Assembly (NCBI GenBank): GCA_016786845.1
Contig: JAEUVB010000012.1
Coordinates: forward strand, 186,001 to 250,000
Length of the DNA stretch: 64,000 nucleotides
DNA from: Chitinophagaceae bacterium
Lineage (GTDB): Bacteria; Bacteroidota; Bacteroidia; Chitinophagales; Chitinophagaceae
Direction of reading: 5' to 3'
The position numbers were made by a program, and so were the translations under genes. Positions 53,909 to 63,290 of this stretch are shown piece after piece; the stretch's first letter is position 1; each line of letters starts with the position of its first letter. The notes under the pieces were generated by a model. That model ran no database searches and had not been told where the DNA came from. It saw nothing but the letters and a program-made list of their open reading frames with translations.

Positions 53909-54929
53909 TTAATAAGAGTTTTAAACGAACTATAAAGGTATTCTCTGAATCTGTAATTTTCAACTCATATCTTGCGGCATACAAATATTCGAGTTGTTTT
54001 TTCACATTGGCAAGGCCCTGACCCGTTTTCAAATCTTCCACAGACTTATGGTGCACTTTCAGGTTACTGACCAATAAGGTCAGCCAATCGCCATTGGTGG
54101 TAATATTGATATCGATTTCGGAGCGTACTTCCGGATTCACGCCATGCTTAAAGGCATTTTCGATAAAGGTAATCAGAATCATGGGTGCGATCTTCTTTTC
54201 CTCGTCGATACCGGCTGAAACGTGCAGATAGACATCCGCGGTATCGCCAAAACGTGCCTTTTGCAGATCAATAAAATTCTGAATATAGGTAATCTCTTTT
54301 TCGAGAGTCACAAAATCCTCCCGGGCATCGCTCAATACATAGCGCATCATACCGGAGAGTTTCACCACGGCTTCTGAAGTATAATCGGATTGCTGTAAGG
54401 CCAGTGAATGTATGGTATTGAGTGAATTGAATAAGAAATGCGGATTGATCTGTGCTTTTAAAAAAGATAACTCCGAAGAAATTTTTTCTCTTTGCGATTG
54501 ACGCCAGCGAATATTCACCCGCATAGCGAGTGAGGCAAACAGAATGACGAGAAAAAGAAAGATATTACTCTTGTATTTCAACAAAAATGGAGGATCTGTT
54601 CTCGGTTGTTCGACCAATACATTTACAGCGGCCTGAACACTGGTATCCTTGATGAGCAATACCGGCAAACTCATGATGAGTACAATACATATGGCCGATA
54701 CCAATACATAGGCCGGGTAATTCTTTTTGAAATAATATTCCGGAATCAAATAGTAATAATGAACGTAAAAGAAAATGATCAATAAAGCATAGGTGATTAC
54801 ATCTCGAAGGGCAAAAGTATTTCTTACATCATCGAGGCCGAATATTCGTCCGGGAGAAAGCATCACGGGAATACAGATAAATACCAGACAGCCCAGTACA
54901 TGCAGAAATATCGTGACGCTTCTATTCAT
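53901..54929 (-). CDS. LytS-type sensor histidine kinase
   Basis: The 342-aa protein has four membrane helices in its N-terminal half, then a coiled-coil linker and the His_kinase (PF06580) block NPHFLFNSLNTIHSLAL with the phospho-accepting His, and a HATPase_c domain with ENAFKHGVNPE. It senses an unknown membrane or envelope signal. It is the first gene of a kinase-regulator pair and divergent from purK. Confidence 0.92.
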   Translation of the reverse strand: MNRSVTIFLHVLGCLVFICIPVMLSPGRIFGLDDVRNTFALRDVITYALLIIFFYVHYYYLIPEYYFKKNYPAYVLVSAICIVLIMSLPVLLIKDTSVQAAVNVLVEQPRTDPPFLLKYKSNIFLFLVILFASLAMRVNIRWRQSQREKISSELSFLKAQINPHFLFNSLNTIHSLALQQSDYTSEAVVKLSGMMRYVLSDAREDFVTLEKEITYIQNFIDLQKARFGDTADVYLHVSAGIDEEKKIAPMILITFIENAFKHGVNPEVRSEIDINITTNGDWLTLLVSNLKVHHKSVEDLKTGQGLANVKKQLEYLYAARYELKITDSENTFIVRLKLLLND

Positions 54930-55052
54930 AGATTTAAACCCTAAAACTAAAATAAAAAACGACTGTTTCTAAAGGAATTGAGATTTAGGGTCTTATTGTG
55001 TCGATTATTCCGCTTATTTCGAGGCATACTTCCTTTTTACGGGCTTTATTCC

Positions 55053-55060
55053 TAAATTTG
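55053..55060 (+). promoter_or_regulatory. -7 promoter box (TAAATTTG) of purK
   Basis: Exact TAnnTTTG match 10 nt before the purK ATG at 55071. Confidence 0.6.
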
Positions 55061-55070
55061 CTGCTCTCCT

Positions 55071-56234
55071 ATGACCCCTACTTTTTTTTCCACCCCGCAT
55101 AAACTCGGCATACTCGGGGGAGGCCAATTGGGCAAAATGATCTTGCGCCATACCTTACAATGGGATATCTATACTAAAATTCTGGATCCCGATGCCGAAG
55201 CACCTTGCCGACATGCTTGCCATGAATTTGTGCAAGGTGATTTGCAAGATTATGATACCGTCTACAACTTCGGAAAAGACTGCACGGTATTGACCATAGA
55301 AATTGAGCATGTAAATACAGAGGCCTTGCGCCAATTGAAAGCTGAAGGTGTGATTGTACATCCCGACCCTGAAGCTTTAGCCACGATTCAAGATAAAGGA
55401 CTTCAAAAAATATTTTATACCTCAATGGATCTTCCCACCACTAATTTCTCATTGCATGATGGTCGGGAAAGTATTTTGGATGGCCTTAAAAACGGCATCA
55501 TCCATTACCCCTTTGTACAAAAAACAAGGAAAGCCGGATATGACGGCAAGGGTGTCAGTATTATCCGATCAGCAGATGACCTGGATAAATTGATGCCGAT
55601 GGAAAGCCTGGTAGAAGATATGGTGGATATGGAAACTGAGATCGCGGTGATTGTGGCGAGAAATGCTCAAGGCGAAATCGTCTGTTATGATCCGGTGTCT
55701 ATGGACTTTCATGCAGAAGCCAATTTGCTGGATCTCTTACTTTATCCTGCGCCTGTAGATGAAAAGATGGCTGAACATGCCAAACGAATCTCCCGATTAC
55801 TGATAGAAGCCTTAAATATCTGCGGATTATTGGCTGTTGAATTTTTGATTGGCAAAGACGGTCAGCTGTGGATCAATGAAGTGGCACCGCGCCCGCACAA
55901 TAGCGGACATCAAACCATAGAAAGTTCCATGACCTCACAATACGAACAACACTTAAGAGGCATCCTGAATTTACCCATGGGCAGCACAGCTATGATCAGT
56001 CCTTCGGCTATGGTCAATTTGTTGGGTGCTGAAGGGCATCAGGGAGACGTGGTTTATGAAGGTCTTGAAGAATGTCTGGCCGATGCCAATGTGCATATTC
56101 ATATTTACGGAAAAAAGAAAACCAAACCTTTTCGCAAGATGGGTCATGTAACCGTGACCGCTGCATCGCTGGAAGAGGCAAAAAATAAAGCCATATGGAT
56201 CAAAGAAAAACTACAAGTCAGAAGCCGGTCGTAG
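55071..56234 (+). CDS. purK: N5-carboxyaminoimidazole ribonucleotide synthase
   Basis: The 387-aa ATP-grasp protein starts with [12 protein letters not shown] and has [42 protein letters not shown] (landmark [12 protein letters not shown]). It makes N5-CAIR from AIR, bicarbonate and ATP in purine synthesis. It overlaps purE by 40 bp, so both are made together for consecutive steps. Confidence 0.95.
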   Translation: MTPTFFSTPHKLGILGGGQLGKMILRHTLQWDIYTKILDPDAEAPCRHACHEFVQGDLQDYDTVYNFGKDCTVLTIEIEHVNTEALRQLKAEGVIVHPDPEALATIQDKGLQKIFYTSMDLPTTNFSLHDGRESILDGLKNGIIHYPFVQKTRKAGYDGKGVSIIRSADDLDKLMPMESLVEDMVDMETEIAVIVARNAQGEIVCYDPVSMDFHAEANLLDLLLYPAPVDEKMAEHAKRISRLLIEALNICGLLAVEFLIGKDGQLWINEVAPRPHNSGHQTIESSMTSQYEQHLRGILNLPMGSTAMISPSAMVNLLGAEGHQGDVVYEGLEECLADANVHIHIYGKKKTKPFRKMGHVTVTAASLEEAKNKAIWIKEKLQVRSRS

Positions 56235-56707
56235 GCATTATTATGGGCAGCGACAGTGATTGGCCGGTGATGAAAGCCGCGGCTGATTTCTTGTCGGACA
56301 TGGACGTGGCGCATGAATGCACCATCGTTTCAGCTCACCGTACACCTCAGCGCATGATGGACTATGCCAAAGATGCGCATAAGCGAGGCATTCGTGTCAT
56401 TATAGCCGGAGCCGGCGGTGCGGCCCATTTGCCGGGCATGGTAGCGAGTATTACTCCATTGCCTGTGATTGGTGTACCGGTTAAGTCAACTAATTCAATC
56501 GACGGTTGGGATTCAGTTCTCTCCATTTTGCAGATGCCGGGTGGCGTACCTGTGGCTACGGTTGCATTAAACGGTGCTAAAAATGCCGGTATCCTCGCCT
56601 TGCAAATCCTGGGCAGTGCCGACAAAAATTTGCAGAAGAAAGTGATACAGTACAAACAGAAATTGGAGAAAGAAGTCTTGAAGAAGGCGGAGAAGTTTCC
56701 GGGGTAA
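56195..56707 (+). CDS. purE: N5-CAIR mutase, class I PurE
   Basis: The 170-aa protein has the [21 protein letters not shown] and [12 protein letters not shown] motifs of class I PurE, which converts N5-CAIR to CAIR. It follows purK with an unusually long 40-bp overlap; an internal start at MGSDSDW would lose the first strand, so 56195 is kept. Confidence 0.95.
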   Translation: MDQRKTTSQKPVVGIIMGSDSDWPVMKAAADFLSDMDVAHECTIVSAHRTPQRMMDYAKDAHKRGIRVIIAGAGGAAHLPGMVASITPLPVIGVPVKSTNSIDGWDSVLSILQMPGGVPVATVALNGAKNAGILALQILGSADKNLQKKVIQYKQKLEKEVLKKAEKFPG

Positions 56708-56711
56708 AGTA

Positions 56712-57365
56712 TTATCGCACAAACTTCACATTAAACGCCCCACTCTTCGTAGCCCCGTAAATACTCAACCATAAAGGTAAATACATTTCAGTCCCTCTTG
56801 CTGTTTTGATATCGCCAAGGTCGAGGATATATTCATCCTTCCAACCAAAAGATTTCAAGATATCCTTGACGATTTCTTTGGCTTCGGCATCGTTGCCACT
56901 TACAAATACCTGATGTTCGGCATTGTGTATCATGGCAGGATTTACCATGAGTCCGCACCACATTGTATTCAAGGTTTTCACCACCTTCGTATCCGGAAAT
57001 GCGCGTTGAATTTCTTCGCCCAGTGAAGTGGTATTTGCAAAGCCCAGACTTGGTGGCATCCCGTTGGAGAAATCTAAAGCATTGGCCAGATCAATGATGA
57101 TCTTTCCATTCATATTCCCGGCACCGGCCATGGTGAGGGCTTCAATAGAACCCATACCTGCTGTGCAGTTGAAGATGATTTCAGCAAAGGCTGCGGCATC
57201 GGCGAAGGTGCCTGCGCTTGCCAGACCTTGATGTTTTTCTACAAATGCCTGCGCTTTAATATTGTCGGCAGTGCGTGAGCCCATCATGACTTCATGCCCG
57301 AGCGATACTAATTTAGAAGCGATGGTATCGCCTACATTTCCGGTTCCGAATACGGCTATTTTCAT
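56712..57365 (-). CDS. NADP-dependent F420-type oxidoreductase-like protein
   Basis: The 217-aa protein has a Rossmann start KIAVFGTGNVGDTIASKL and MMGSRTADN, typical of the NADPH:F420 reductase-like (NAD-binding domain 10) family widely found in organisms without F420. Its substrate is unknown. It converges on purE 4 bp away. Confidence 0.82.
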   Translation of the reverse strand: MKIAVFGTGNVGDTIASKLVSLGHEVMMGSRTADNIKAQAFVEKHQGLASAGTFADAAAFAEIIFNCTAGMGSIEALTMAGAGNMNGKIIIDLANALDFSNGMPPSLGFANTTSLGEEIQRAFPDTKVVKTLNTMWCGLMVNPAMIHNAEHQVFVSGNDAEAKEIVKDILKSFGWKDEYILDLGDIKTARGTEMYLPLWLSIYGATKSGAFNVKFVR

Positions 57366-57445
57366 GTTGATTCAAATTTTTGTGTGAAGTAAAAATAAAA
57401 TGATTATTTCGTGTTCCAGATTCAGTTTTATCTATCCCAAATTGA

Positions 57446-57970
57446 TCAGCGACTCAAGGATTGGATCAAGGAATCTTCAAGACTTCCTTTGGCATGGATC
57501 ACGGTATCGGAAATGCTGTTTGGTATGGTCATAGACAATACATACTGTTTAATTTTCCATTCTTGATTTTCCCTGACCACTATCCCGGAGCCGCGGCACA
57601 CTTTCATTTGGGTTTTCAGTAATTCATCGAACCATGCGAGTTGACTGCTTTCGTCGAAATAAATACGGCGATCGAGCGAGGTAAAATCCCAGGCCTTACC
57701 GCGATCGAAATAGGGTTTGGCCCAGACCATAAATTCCTTTTTATTCCAGCGCTCGGTGGCATCCGTACCCATGAACACGGCATCCTCTGCATAGCAGTTG
57801 AAATAATTTTGATAATCGGCACGGGCTGCGGTGCGGTTTAATGTATCGAGCAATGCCCCAATTTGAGTGGCACTTGTTTTTTGATCAGGCGCTTCTGTTT
57901 TGCATTGGGTAAACCATAAGAGACCTACAAGAATAACTACTCGTTTAAAGTATAAATGGGTTTGTTTCAT
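57446..57970 (-). CDS. NTF2/SnoaL-like lipoprotein
   Basis: The 174-aa protein has a lipoprotein signal with lipobox FTQC (Cys about 23) and a SnoaL-like fold (DYQNYFNCYAEDAVFMGTDATERW). The fold serves ligand binding or isomerase-like roles; function here is not known. No clear promoter or partner is seen. Confidence 0.72.
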   Translation of the reverse strand: MKQTHLYFKRVVILVGLLWFTQCKTEAPDQKTSATQIGALLDTLNRTAARADYQNYFNCYAEDAVFMGTDATERWNKKEFMVWAKPYFDRGKAWDFTSLDRRIYFDESSQLAWFDELLKTQMKVCRGSGIVVRENQEWKIKQYVLSMTIPNSISDTVIHAKGSLEDSLIQSLSR

Positions 57971-58126
57971 GTGCGTATTTTTTAATGCATGATGGTTTTA
58001 TAAAATGCTTATTGGCCTATAGCTATGAAGGTATAAAAAAGGATATATCCATTGAAGGAAAATGGTTTGTATTTTTTCAAATAAAATAAAACATACATCG
58101 CGAATGAACGCATTGTCATCACCTAA

Positions 58127-58726
58127 TTATTCTTCCGCTCCTCTACCCCCCAACATCCTCTTCACCCTTTTCGTAAACCGCTCATCAGTTGGATACTTTC
58201 TGTAAGAAGTCATATTGTTGAAGATGAGAGCGACCACCAAGAGTATCATACATCCACTTAAAACAGGATACAACACGTACGTATATCCCAGGGCCTTGAT
58301 CTTTTCAGAACCCATGACGGCAATTAATGCTGTGGCCCCACCGGGAGGATGTAAGGTTTTGGTCATTTGCATGCACACAATAGAAAGGGCCACTGCCAAG
58401 GGCGCGGTGAGCCAGATGACATCGGGCAATACTTTGAAGACCGTTACCCCGATGATAGCCGAGATCACATGTCCGCCGATTAAGTTGCGGGGTTGTGCCA
58501 GTGGACTCTGTATAGCCCCGTAGATCAATACACTGGTAGCACCAAAGGAGCCGATGAGAAAAATATTTTCGGCTTTTGTGAGAAACTGATCCTGAATAAA
58601 GGCAATGAGACCGATGCCCATAAAGGCACCGATAAAGGACCACAAATGCTCTCGAAAATCAATCATGGTTTCTTTATAGATGATGTAGCGGGAAGCGTTG
58701 ATGCCTTTACTGATTCTCTTTCTCAT
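58127..58726 (-). CDS. HPP-family membrane protein
   Basis: The 199-aa protein has four or five hydrophobic helices and the signature LHPPGGATALIAVMG. HPP proteins in plants and cyanobacteria move nitrite; bacterial substrates are mostly unknown. Start 58726; a shorter Met at 58666 is possible. Confidence 0.85.
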   Translation of the reverse strand: MRKRISKGINASRYIIYKETMIDFREHLWSFIGAFMGIGLIAFIQDQFLTKAENIFLIGSFGATSVLIYGAIQSPLAQPRNLIGGHVISAIIGVTVFKVLPDVIWLTAPLAVALSIVCMQMTKTLHPPGGATALIAVMGSEKIKALGYTYVLYPVLSGCMILLVVALIFNNMTSYRKYPTDERFTKRVKRMLGGRGAEE

Positions 58727-58794
58727 GCGGTTAATATTTATTCGTTACAAATCCTTTTATAAAATTGAACACCCTGTGAATATACAAAACTATC

Positions 58795-58802
58795 TAACTT
58801 TG
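58795..58802 (+). promoter_or_regulatory. -7 promoter box (TAACTTTG) of the MbnP-like gene
   Basis: Exact TAnnTTTG match ending 7 nt before the ATG at 58810, supporting that start and a short leader for the gene pair. Confidence 0.6.
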
Positions 58803-58809
58803 AACCTTC

Positions 58810-59523
58810 ATGGCCTTTCATTCCATCATATCCGCACATCGCCTTCGATTCAAGATGCTATTATGCTTATTACTCGGATATGGATTACAATCCGGCGCCA
58901 TGATCCTTCAATTTCATCCGCGTTTCCATCAGCAAACTGTTTTGCCCAACGATAGTACACGGTATATTCTTCAAGGCGACACCCTGATGATTCAAAGTTT
59001 GAAGTGGTATATCTCTTCCGTTTGTTTTCTGAAACAAGGCCATGTCGTTTGGCAGGAAGACAACAGTTATCATTTACTGGATGCGACAAAACCTACTTCC
59101 TTGATCTTAGCATTAAACACACCCGATGCATTAAGCTTCGATCAGGTTCAGTTTGTGTTGGGTATTGACAGCAGCACTCAATCGGGCGGTGTCATGGGCG
59201 TCGATCTCGATCCTGTTCAGGGTATGTATTGGACCTGGCAAAGCGGATACATTCATTTTAAAATGGAAGGTATCAGTAATCGCTCGAGTGAAAGAGACCA
59301 TAGTTTTCAATATCATGTCGGGGGTTATCAGTATCCGGAGAATACGGTGCAAACCATTAACTTACCGGTGATGAATGCCAAACACTTACAACTCGCGATG
59401 GACATCGATGAGCTCCTGCCTTCGATGGACATGAAAGCTCATCCGCATATCATGTCGCCGGGTGTTGAAGCTGTGCGACTGTCTGAAAAAATCAAATCCA
59501 TCTTCAAGGTTCTGACGCCATGA
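58810..59523 (+). CDS. MbnP-like copper-binding-type protein
   Basis: The 237-aa protein has an N-terminal hydrophobic export signal and the MbnP signature around residues 133-158: VDLDPVQGMYWTWQSGYIHFKMEG (landmarks GMYWTW and SGYIHFKMEG). MbnP proteins bind copper through a tryptophan turned into kynurenine by a partner di-heme enzyme. It overlaps such a gene by 4 bp (ATGA). No methanobactin biosynthesis genes are visible. Confidence 0.82.
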   Translation: MAFHSIISAHRLRFKMLLCLLLGYGLQSGAMILQFHPRFHQQTVLPNDSTRYILQGDTLMIQSLKWYISSVCFLKQGHVVWQEDNSYHLLDATKPTSLILALNTPDALSFDQVQFVLGIDSSTQSGGVMGVDLDPVQGMYWTWQSGYIHFKMEGISNRSSERDHSFQYHVGGYQYPENTVQTINLPVMNAKHLQLAMDIDELLPSMDMKAHPHIMSPGVEAVRLSEKIKSIFKVLTP

Positions 59524-60545
59524 GAAAACAGATCGCTTTTCTTTTCCTGTTGTCTTTTCTACTTCTCTCCTATCAAGCGGATCTGTTTCAAACGCCTGCA
59601 GGTTTTCCCAAACCGGTTTACGACTTCACGAAAAACCCTTTAGATTCCGCCAAGATCGAATTAGGTCGTGCCTTGTTTTATGACCCCATCCTTTCGCACA
59701 ACCTGAAGATATCTTGTGCGAGTTGCCATTCGCCCTATAATGCATTTGCTCATGTAGACCACGCCTTGAGTCATGGCATCGATGATCGTATTGGCAAACG
59801 CAATGCCCCTGCGCTGTTCAACCTGGCGTGGCATAATCGATTCATGTGGGACGGGGCCATACACCATCTCGATGTGCAGGCGCTCGCGCCTATGAGTCAT
59901 CCCGATGAAATGGGTGATACCTTAGCACACGTGATCGCCAAGTTGCAAGCAACAACCCTCTACCCTTCGCTTTACGAGAAGGCCTTTGGCGATCGGAATA
60001 TAACCGGCGAACATACCCTAAAAGCCATCGCACAGTTCTTGTTGACCCTGGTGAGTGCCAATTCGAAATACGACAGTGTATTGCGACATCAAGCTACTTT
60101 TACGGATCAGGAAAACAATGGCTACAAGCTTTTTCAGCAACACTGTTCGAGTTGTCATACCGAGCCTTTGTTTACGAACGGCGAATTTGAATCGAACGGA
60201 CTCCCGCCCGATACCTTCCTGCAAGACAAAGGCCGTATGGCCATCACGCATCGCAAGGAAGATTCACTTCGGTTTAAAGTGCCGAGTCTGCGCAATATAG
60301 AATTCACCTTCCCTTATATGCATGACGGACGATTTAAACAACTTCGGGAAGTGCTGCAACATTATAGTGGCGGCATACAGACAGATGTGCACAGGGATAA
60401 ACTACAGCGATCCATTCCGCTCAAGGACAATGAAAAAGTAGATATCATTGCCTTTTTGCTCACTTTATCAGACAGAAGTTTTATGTTTAATCCCAAATTC
60501 GCCTATCCAAAAATATTATTTCAAAAAGATCCGCAGGAAAAGTAA
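59520..60545 (+). CDS. Di-heme cytochrome c peroxidase, MbnH/MauG-like
   Basis: The 341-aa protein has a signal peptide and two heme sites, CASCHSP (about residue 63) and CSSCHTEP (about 211), with the CCP/MauG pattern FDIxxNPLDSAKIELGRALFYDP near the N-terminus (landmark ELGRALFYDP). In the MbnP-MbnH pairs, the enzyme oxidises a Trp of MbnP. The 4-bp overlap with the MbnP-like gene makes that role likely. It acts in the periplasm. Confidence 0.85.
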   Translation: MRKQIAFLFLLSFLLLSYQADLFQTPAGFPKPVYDFTKNPLDSAKIELGRALFYDPILSHNLKISCASCHSPYNAFAHVDHALSHGIDDRIGKRNAPALFNLAWHNRFMWDGAIHHLDVQALAPMSHPDEMGDTLAHVIAKLQATTLYPSLYEKAFGDRNITGEHTLKAIAQFLLTLVSANSKYDSVLRHQATFTDQENNGYKLFQQHCSSCHTEPLFTNGEFESNGLPPDTFLQDKGRMAITHRKEDSLRFKVPSLRNIEFTFPYMHDGRFKQLREVLQHYSGGIQTDVHRDKLQRSIPLKDNEKVDIIAFLLTLSDRSFMFNPKFAYPKILFQKDPQEK

Positions 60546-60587
60546 ACGCCCGGCATCTAAGAAAGTCAATACCTAAATTTATTTTAC

Positions 60588-61949
60588 ATGAGCAAATACA
60601 TCCTCATCACCCTATTGGCCTTTGTTTCCTTAAAGGGTTCAGCACAAGTCAATCCTGTAATTGCTGCCTGGCTGCAAAACACCACCGGCATCATGGGACG
60701 TCATTATGTGAATGGCAATTCTACCCCGATCAACGACAATGTATTGGCCAATGTGCAGACCGTTCAGTATTCTGCGAATTCGGTTTATATCTCCACCAAT
60801 GGAATTCCTTCCTATATCACGGGACCCTTTTTAGATGGCAATCCATCTTTGGCCACGAGTCAGAATGCCATTTTTAAATTCACTTTAAACCCTACTCAAA
60901 ATACCGGCACGCCTACCAATACCACCGGCGGCAATATCGGTTTATTTGTAAACGGGGTGGCTTTGTTTGATTATCGTGACGGGGTTTCCTGGAAAAATTC
61001 AACCAATGCACTGGCAGGCGGACCTATGGGCGGCATGGGCGACAATGTTTGGAATCGCGATGCCGTGGTCGCTGAAAAAGGCGGCTTCGATTGTTCGAAA
61101 GGACATCCTGCCATGGGCAATTATCATCATCATCAAAATCCGAGTGCGTTCAAACTGGATCTGAATGTGATCTCGACCATTTGTAATTTATACGATGCAG
61201 ATGGTCTGTATGTAATTGACAGCAATGTCCATTCTCCACTCATTGGTTTTGCGTACGACGGTTTTCCGATCTATGGCGCTTATGCGTATAAAAACACCGA
61301 CGGAACCGGAGGCATCGTGCGGATGAAATCGAGCTATCAATTGCGCAATATCACTACCAGAACGCAATATGCCAATGGCACCACTGTTACCCCCGGCCCG
61401 GCCGTGAGCACAACTTACCCGTTAGGGTTATTTCGTGAGGACTATGAATACATTCCCACTTCGGCGGCCACACCCGATTATTTAGACGAACACAATGGTC
61501 GTTTCTGCAAGACGCCGGAATACCCGAATGGAATCTATTGCTATTTCGCGACTGTGGATGCCAATTGGAATTCGGCCTATCCCTATGTGGTAGGACCTAC
61601 CTTTTACGGCGTTAAAAACACCGTAAAGGTGACCTCGATTACTGAACCGGTGACCGTTTATACCACCACACCGAATGCCGTTTCGAATACCACTGCTCAG
61701 GGAATTGAAGTCGATATTTATCCTAATCCTGCCAGCGATTTAATTGCGATTCAGGTGAGATCTGATTTCCGTAAGACCTATACCATTACCTTATTCGACA
61801 TCAGCGGCAGACAAATCTCCGGCACACAGATCTACCCCGGTGCAACGATTGCCTATTTTGACGCAAGAACATTGTATAGTGGAGAATATTTGATTAAAAT
61901 AGACGACGGCGCAAACCATGTCAGTAAAAAAATCATTGTAGCGAAATAA
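60588..61949 (+). CDS. T9SS-sorted YHYH-domain protein
   Basis: The 453-aa protein has a signal peptide (ending KGSAQ), a YHYH domain over about residues 100-330 containing GNYHHHQNPSAFKLD and PLIGFAYDGFPIYGAYAYK, and a T9SS sorting domain (YPNPASDLIAIQ...). YHYH proteins are secreted and uncharacterised, with many His residues that could bind metal. It lies 42 bp after the MbnH-like gene, probably in the same transcript. Confidence 0.83.
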   Translation: MSKYILITLLAFVSLKGSAQVNPVIAAWLQNTTGIMGRHYVNGNSTPINDNVLANVQTVQYSANSVYISTNGIPSYITGPFLDGNPSLATSQNAIFKFTLNPTQNTGTPTNTTGGNIGLFVNGVALFDYRDGVSWKNSTNALAGGPMGGMGDNVWNRDAVVAEKGGFDCSKGHPAMGNYHHHQNPSAFKLDLNVISTICNLYDADGLYVIDSNVHSPLIGFAYDGFPIYGAYAYKNTDGTGGIVRMKSSYQLRNITTRTQYANGTTVTPGPAVSTTYPLGLFREDYEYIPTSAATPDYLDEHNGRFCKTPEYPNGIYCYFATVDANWNSAYPYVVGPTFYGVKNTVKVTSITEPVTVYTTTPNAVSNTTAQGIEVDIYPNPASDLIAIQVRSDFRKTYTITLFDISGRQISGTQIYPGATIAYFDARTLYSGEYLIKIDDGANHVSKKIIVAK

Positions 61950-61966
61950 GTTGATTTATACTTTTG

Positions 61967-61998
61967 AAAAAGAGGCATGTTGTCACATGCCTCTTTTT
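61967..61998. terminator. Intrinsic terminator after the YHYH gene
   Basis: A perfect 14-bp stem, AAAAAGAGGCATGT with its complement, around a TGTC loop and ending in a T5 run. Together with the box at 58795 it delimits a three-gene unit. Confidence 0.92.
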
Positions 61999-62376
61999 AT
62001 GTGAAGTTGAATGGTTATTCATATTAACTTCCCCGTGGGGTCTGCTGCTCTGAGCGCCCCTGCGGCTTCTTGACAATGGTCTGCATTAACACTTATCGAA
62101 TGTTTGCATAACAGTATACGATGCGAAGAAAGAAGATCATACATGTTTCATGAACCGCAGGGTGCTCCAGGACGAGGCGATGCTCGCCCCAGAAAGGGAG
62201 GTGATGCTCGACCCGGGAAGCAAGACGGCCCGCGGGCATGTGCTTCGATTGGGGCTTTACTCTGTGGGGAATAAACATCGTGCTACGAAACGTAAGACGA
62301 TTCAGCAGAACAGAGAATTTTGAATACATAAAGTCATAACCGTTACGGCCAAGATTGCAACAATGATCGTTTTATT
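61999..62376. other. Intergenic region with GC-rich blocks and decayed repeat
   Basis: No convincing gene. It has a CCCCGTGGGG palindrome near 62030, a GC-rich block at about 62150-62260, and at 62284-62313 a stretch (CGAAACGTAAGACG...GCAGAAC) that looks like a degenerate copy of the 3' hairpin part of the 77-bp repeats near 47.7 kb. GGGTGCTCCA occurs here and near 47.94 kb. Confidence 0.5.
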
Positions 62377-63258
62377 TTAATTCGCAGTTTGTTGGATCCA
62401 TTCATGGAGTGAGGTGTAAGGCTCTGTTGAAATTTCCTTAGCCAGTTTAATACTTGAATCTGAATCAGGTCCCATATAGGTATGCGCTTCAAAATAAGCA
62501 AGCATTTGAGCTATTTCTCCAGCGCCTTCAAAAAAACTCGAAAACACTTCAACAGGAACTTGATTAAAGCTATACACTTTACCTTGAGCTTTGAATGTTT
62601 CTATAATGTCGTTGAAACTGCTCAAAGTAGTTGCCAAAGACAAATAGCTTCCCTTTCCTACTTTTTCCGGATTTAAGAATGCACCTGTTACTACTTTACC
62701 CAAGTCGTTTATGTCAGACATGTGAATTGCTTTTTTTGCAGGATCGATAGGAAGAGTCCAACCCAAGGAACCGTCTTGTTGCGGTTGAGCACCTAATTGT
62801 CCGGTAAGGTTTTGAAAATAGAATGGAGGCTGAACAAAAGTATAATAGCTAAAGCCCGCAGTTTTTACTAATTCATCGACCATTGCTTTCCCAGTAAAAT
62901 GTGGCACTTCAAATTTGCCCTTACTAATCGCTTCAACGTTAGGTAGCGTAGACCAAATGAAATGAGCCACATTTGACTTTTTTGCGGCTTCTACGGCTAT
63001 TTTTCCTTGTTCCAATTCGTTGGCACCTTCCCAAAAATTGGTCACCACAAATACCCCATAGGCATCCTTAAAAGCATTTGCCAATGAATCCAGGTTAGTG
63101 AGGTCACCTAAAACAACTTCGTCCGCATTTCCATTGTATTTATCCGGATTGCGTGTTACAGCTCTTACTGTAAAAGTCCCATTCTTTTTTAAGGCGTTTA
63201 CTACGCCTTTACCTTGTAGTCCGGTTGCACCTACAACCGCAATGATTTTCTTTTCCAT
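62377..63258 (-). CDS. NmrA-like NAD(P)-binding oxidoreductase
   Basis: The 293-aa protein begins KIIAVVGATGLQGKGVVNAL (landmark GATGLQGKG), an atypical SDR of the NmrA/HSCARG group, with VFVVTNFWEG and HFIWSTLPNVEAISKGK downstream. Such proteins sense NADP(H) redox or act as quinone reductases. It lies 96 bp after the Crp/Fnr gene on the same strand, with a palindrome between them. Confidence 0.87.
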   Translation of the reverse strand: MEKKIIAVVGATGLQGKGVVNALKKNGTFTVRAVTRNPDKYNGNADEVVLGDLTNLDSLANAFKDAYGVFVVTNFWEGANELEQGKIAVEAAKKSNVAHFIWSTLPNVEAISKGKFEVPHFTGKAMVDELVKTAGFSYYTFVQPPFYFQNLTGQLGAQPQQDGSLGWTLPIDPAKKAIHMSDINDLGKVVTGAFLNPEKVGKGSYLSLATTLSSFNDIIETFKAQGKVYSFNQVPVEVFSSFFEGAGEIAQMLAYFEAHTYMGPDSDSSIKLAKEISTEPYTSLHEWIQQTAN

Positions 63259-63290
63259 AGTTTAATGTTTTTTTAAGTTAAACAACATTA

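Noticed and set aside
58810-60545. Methanobactin biosynthesis locus
   Set aside because: Only MbnP- and MbnH-like genes are present; no precursor peptide, MbnB or MbnC is seen in the neighbourhood.
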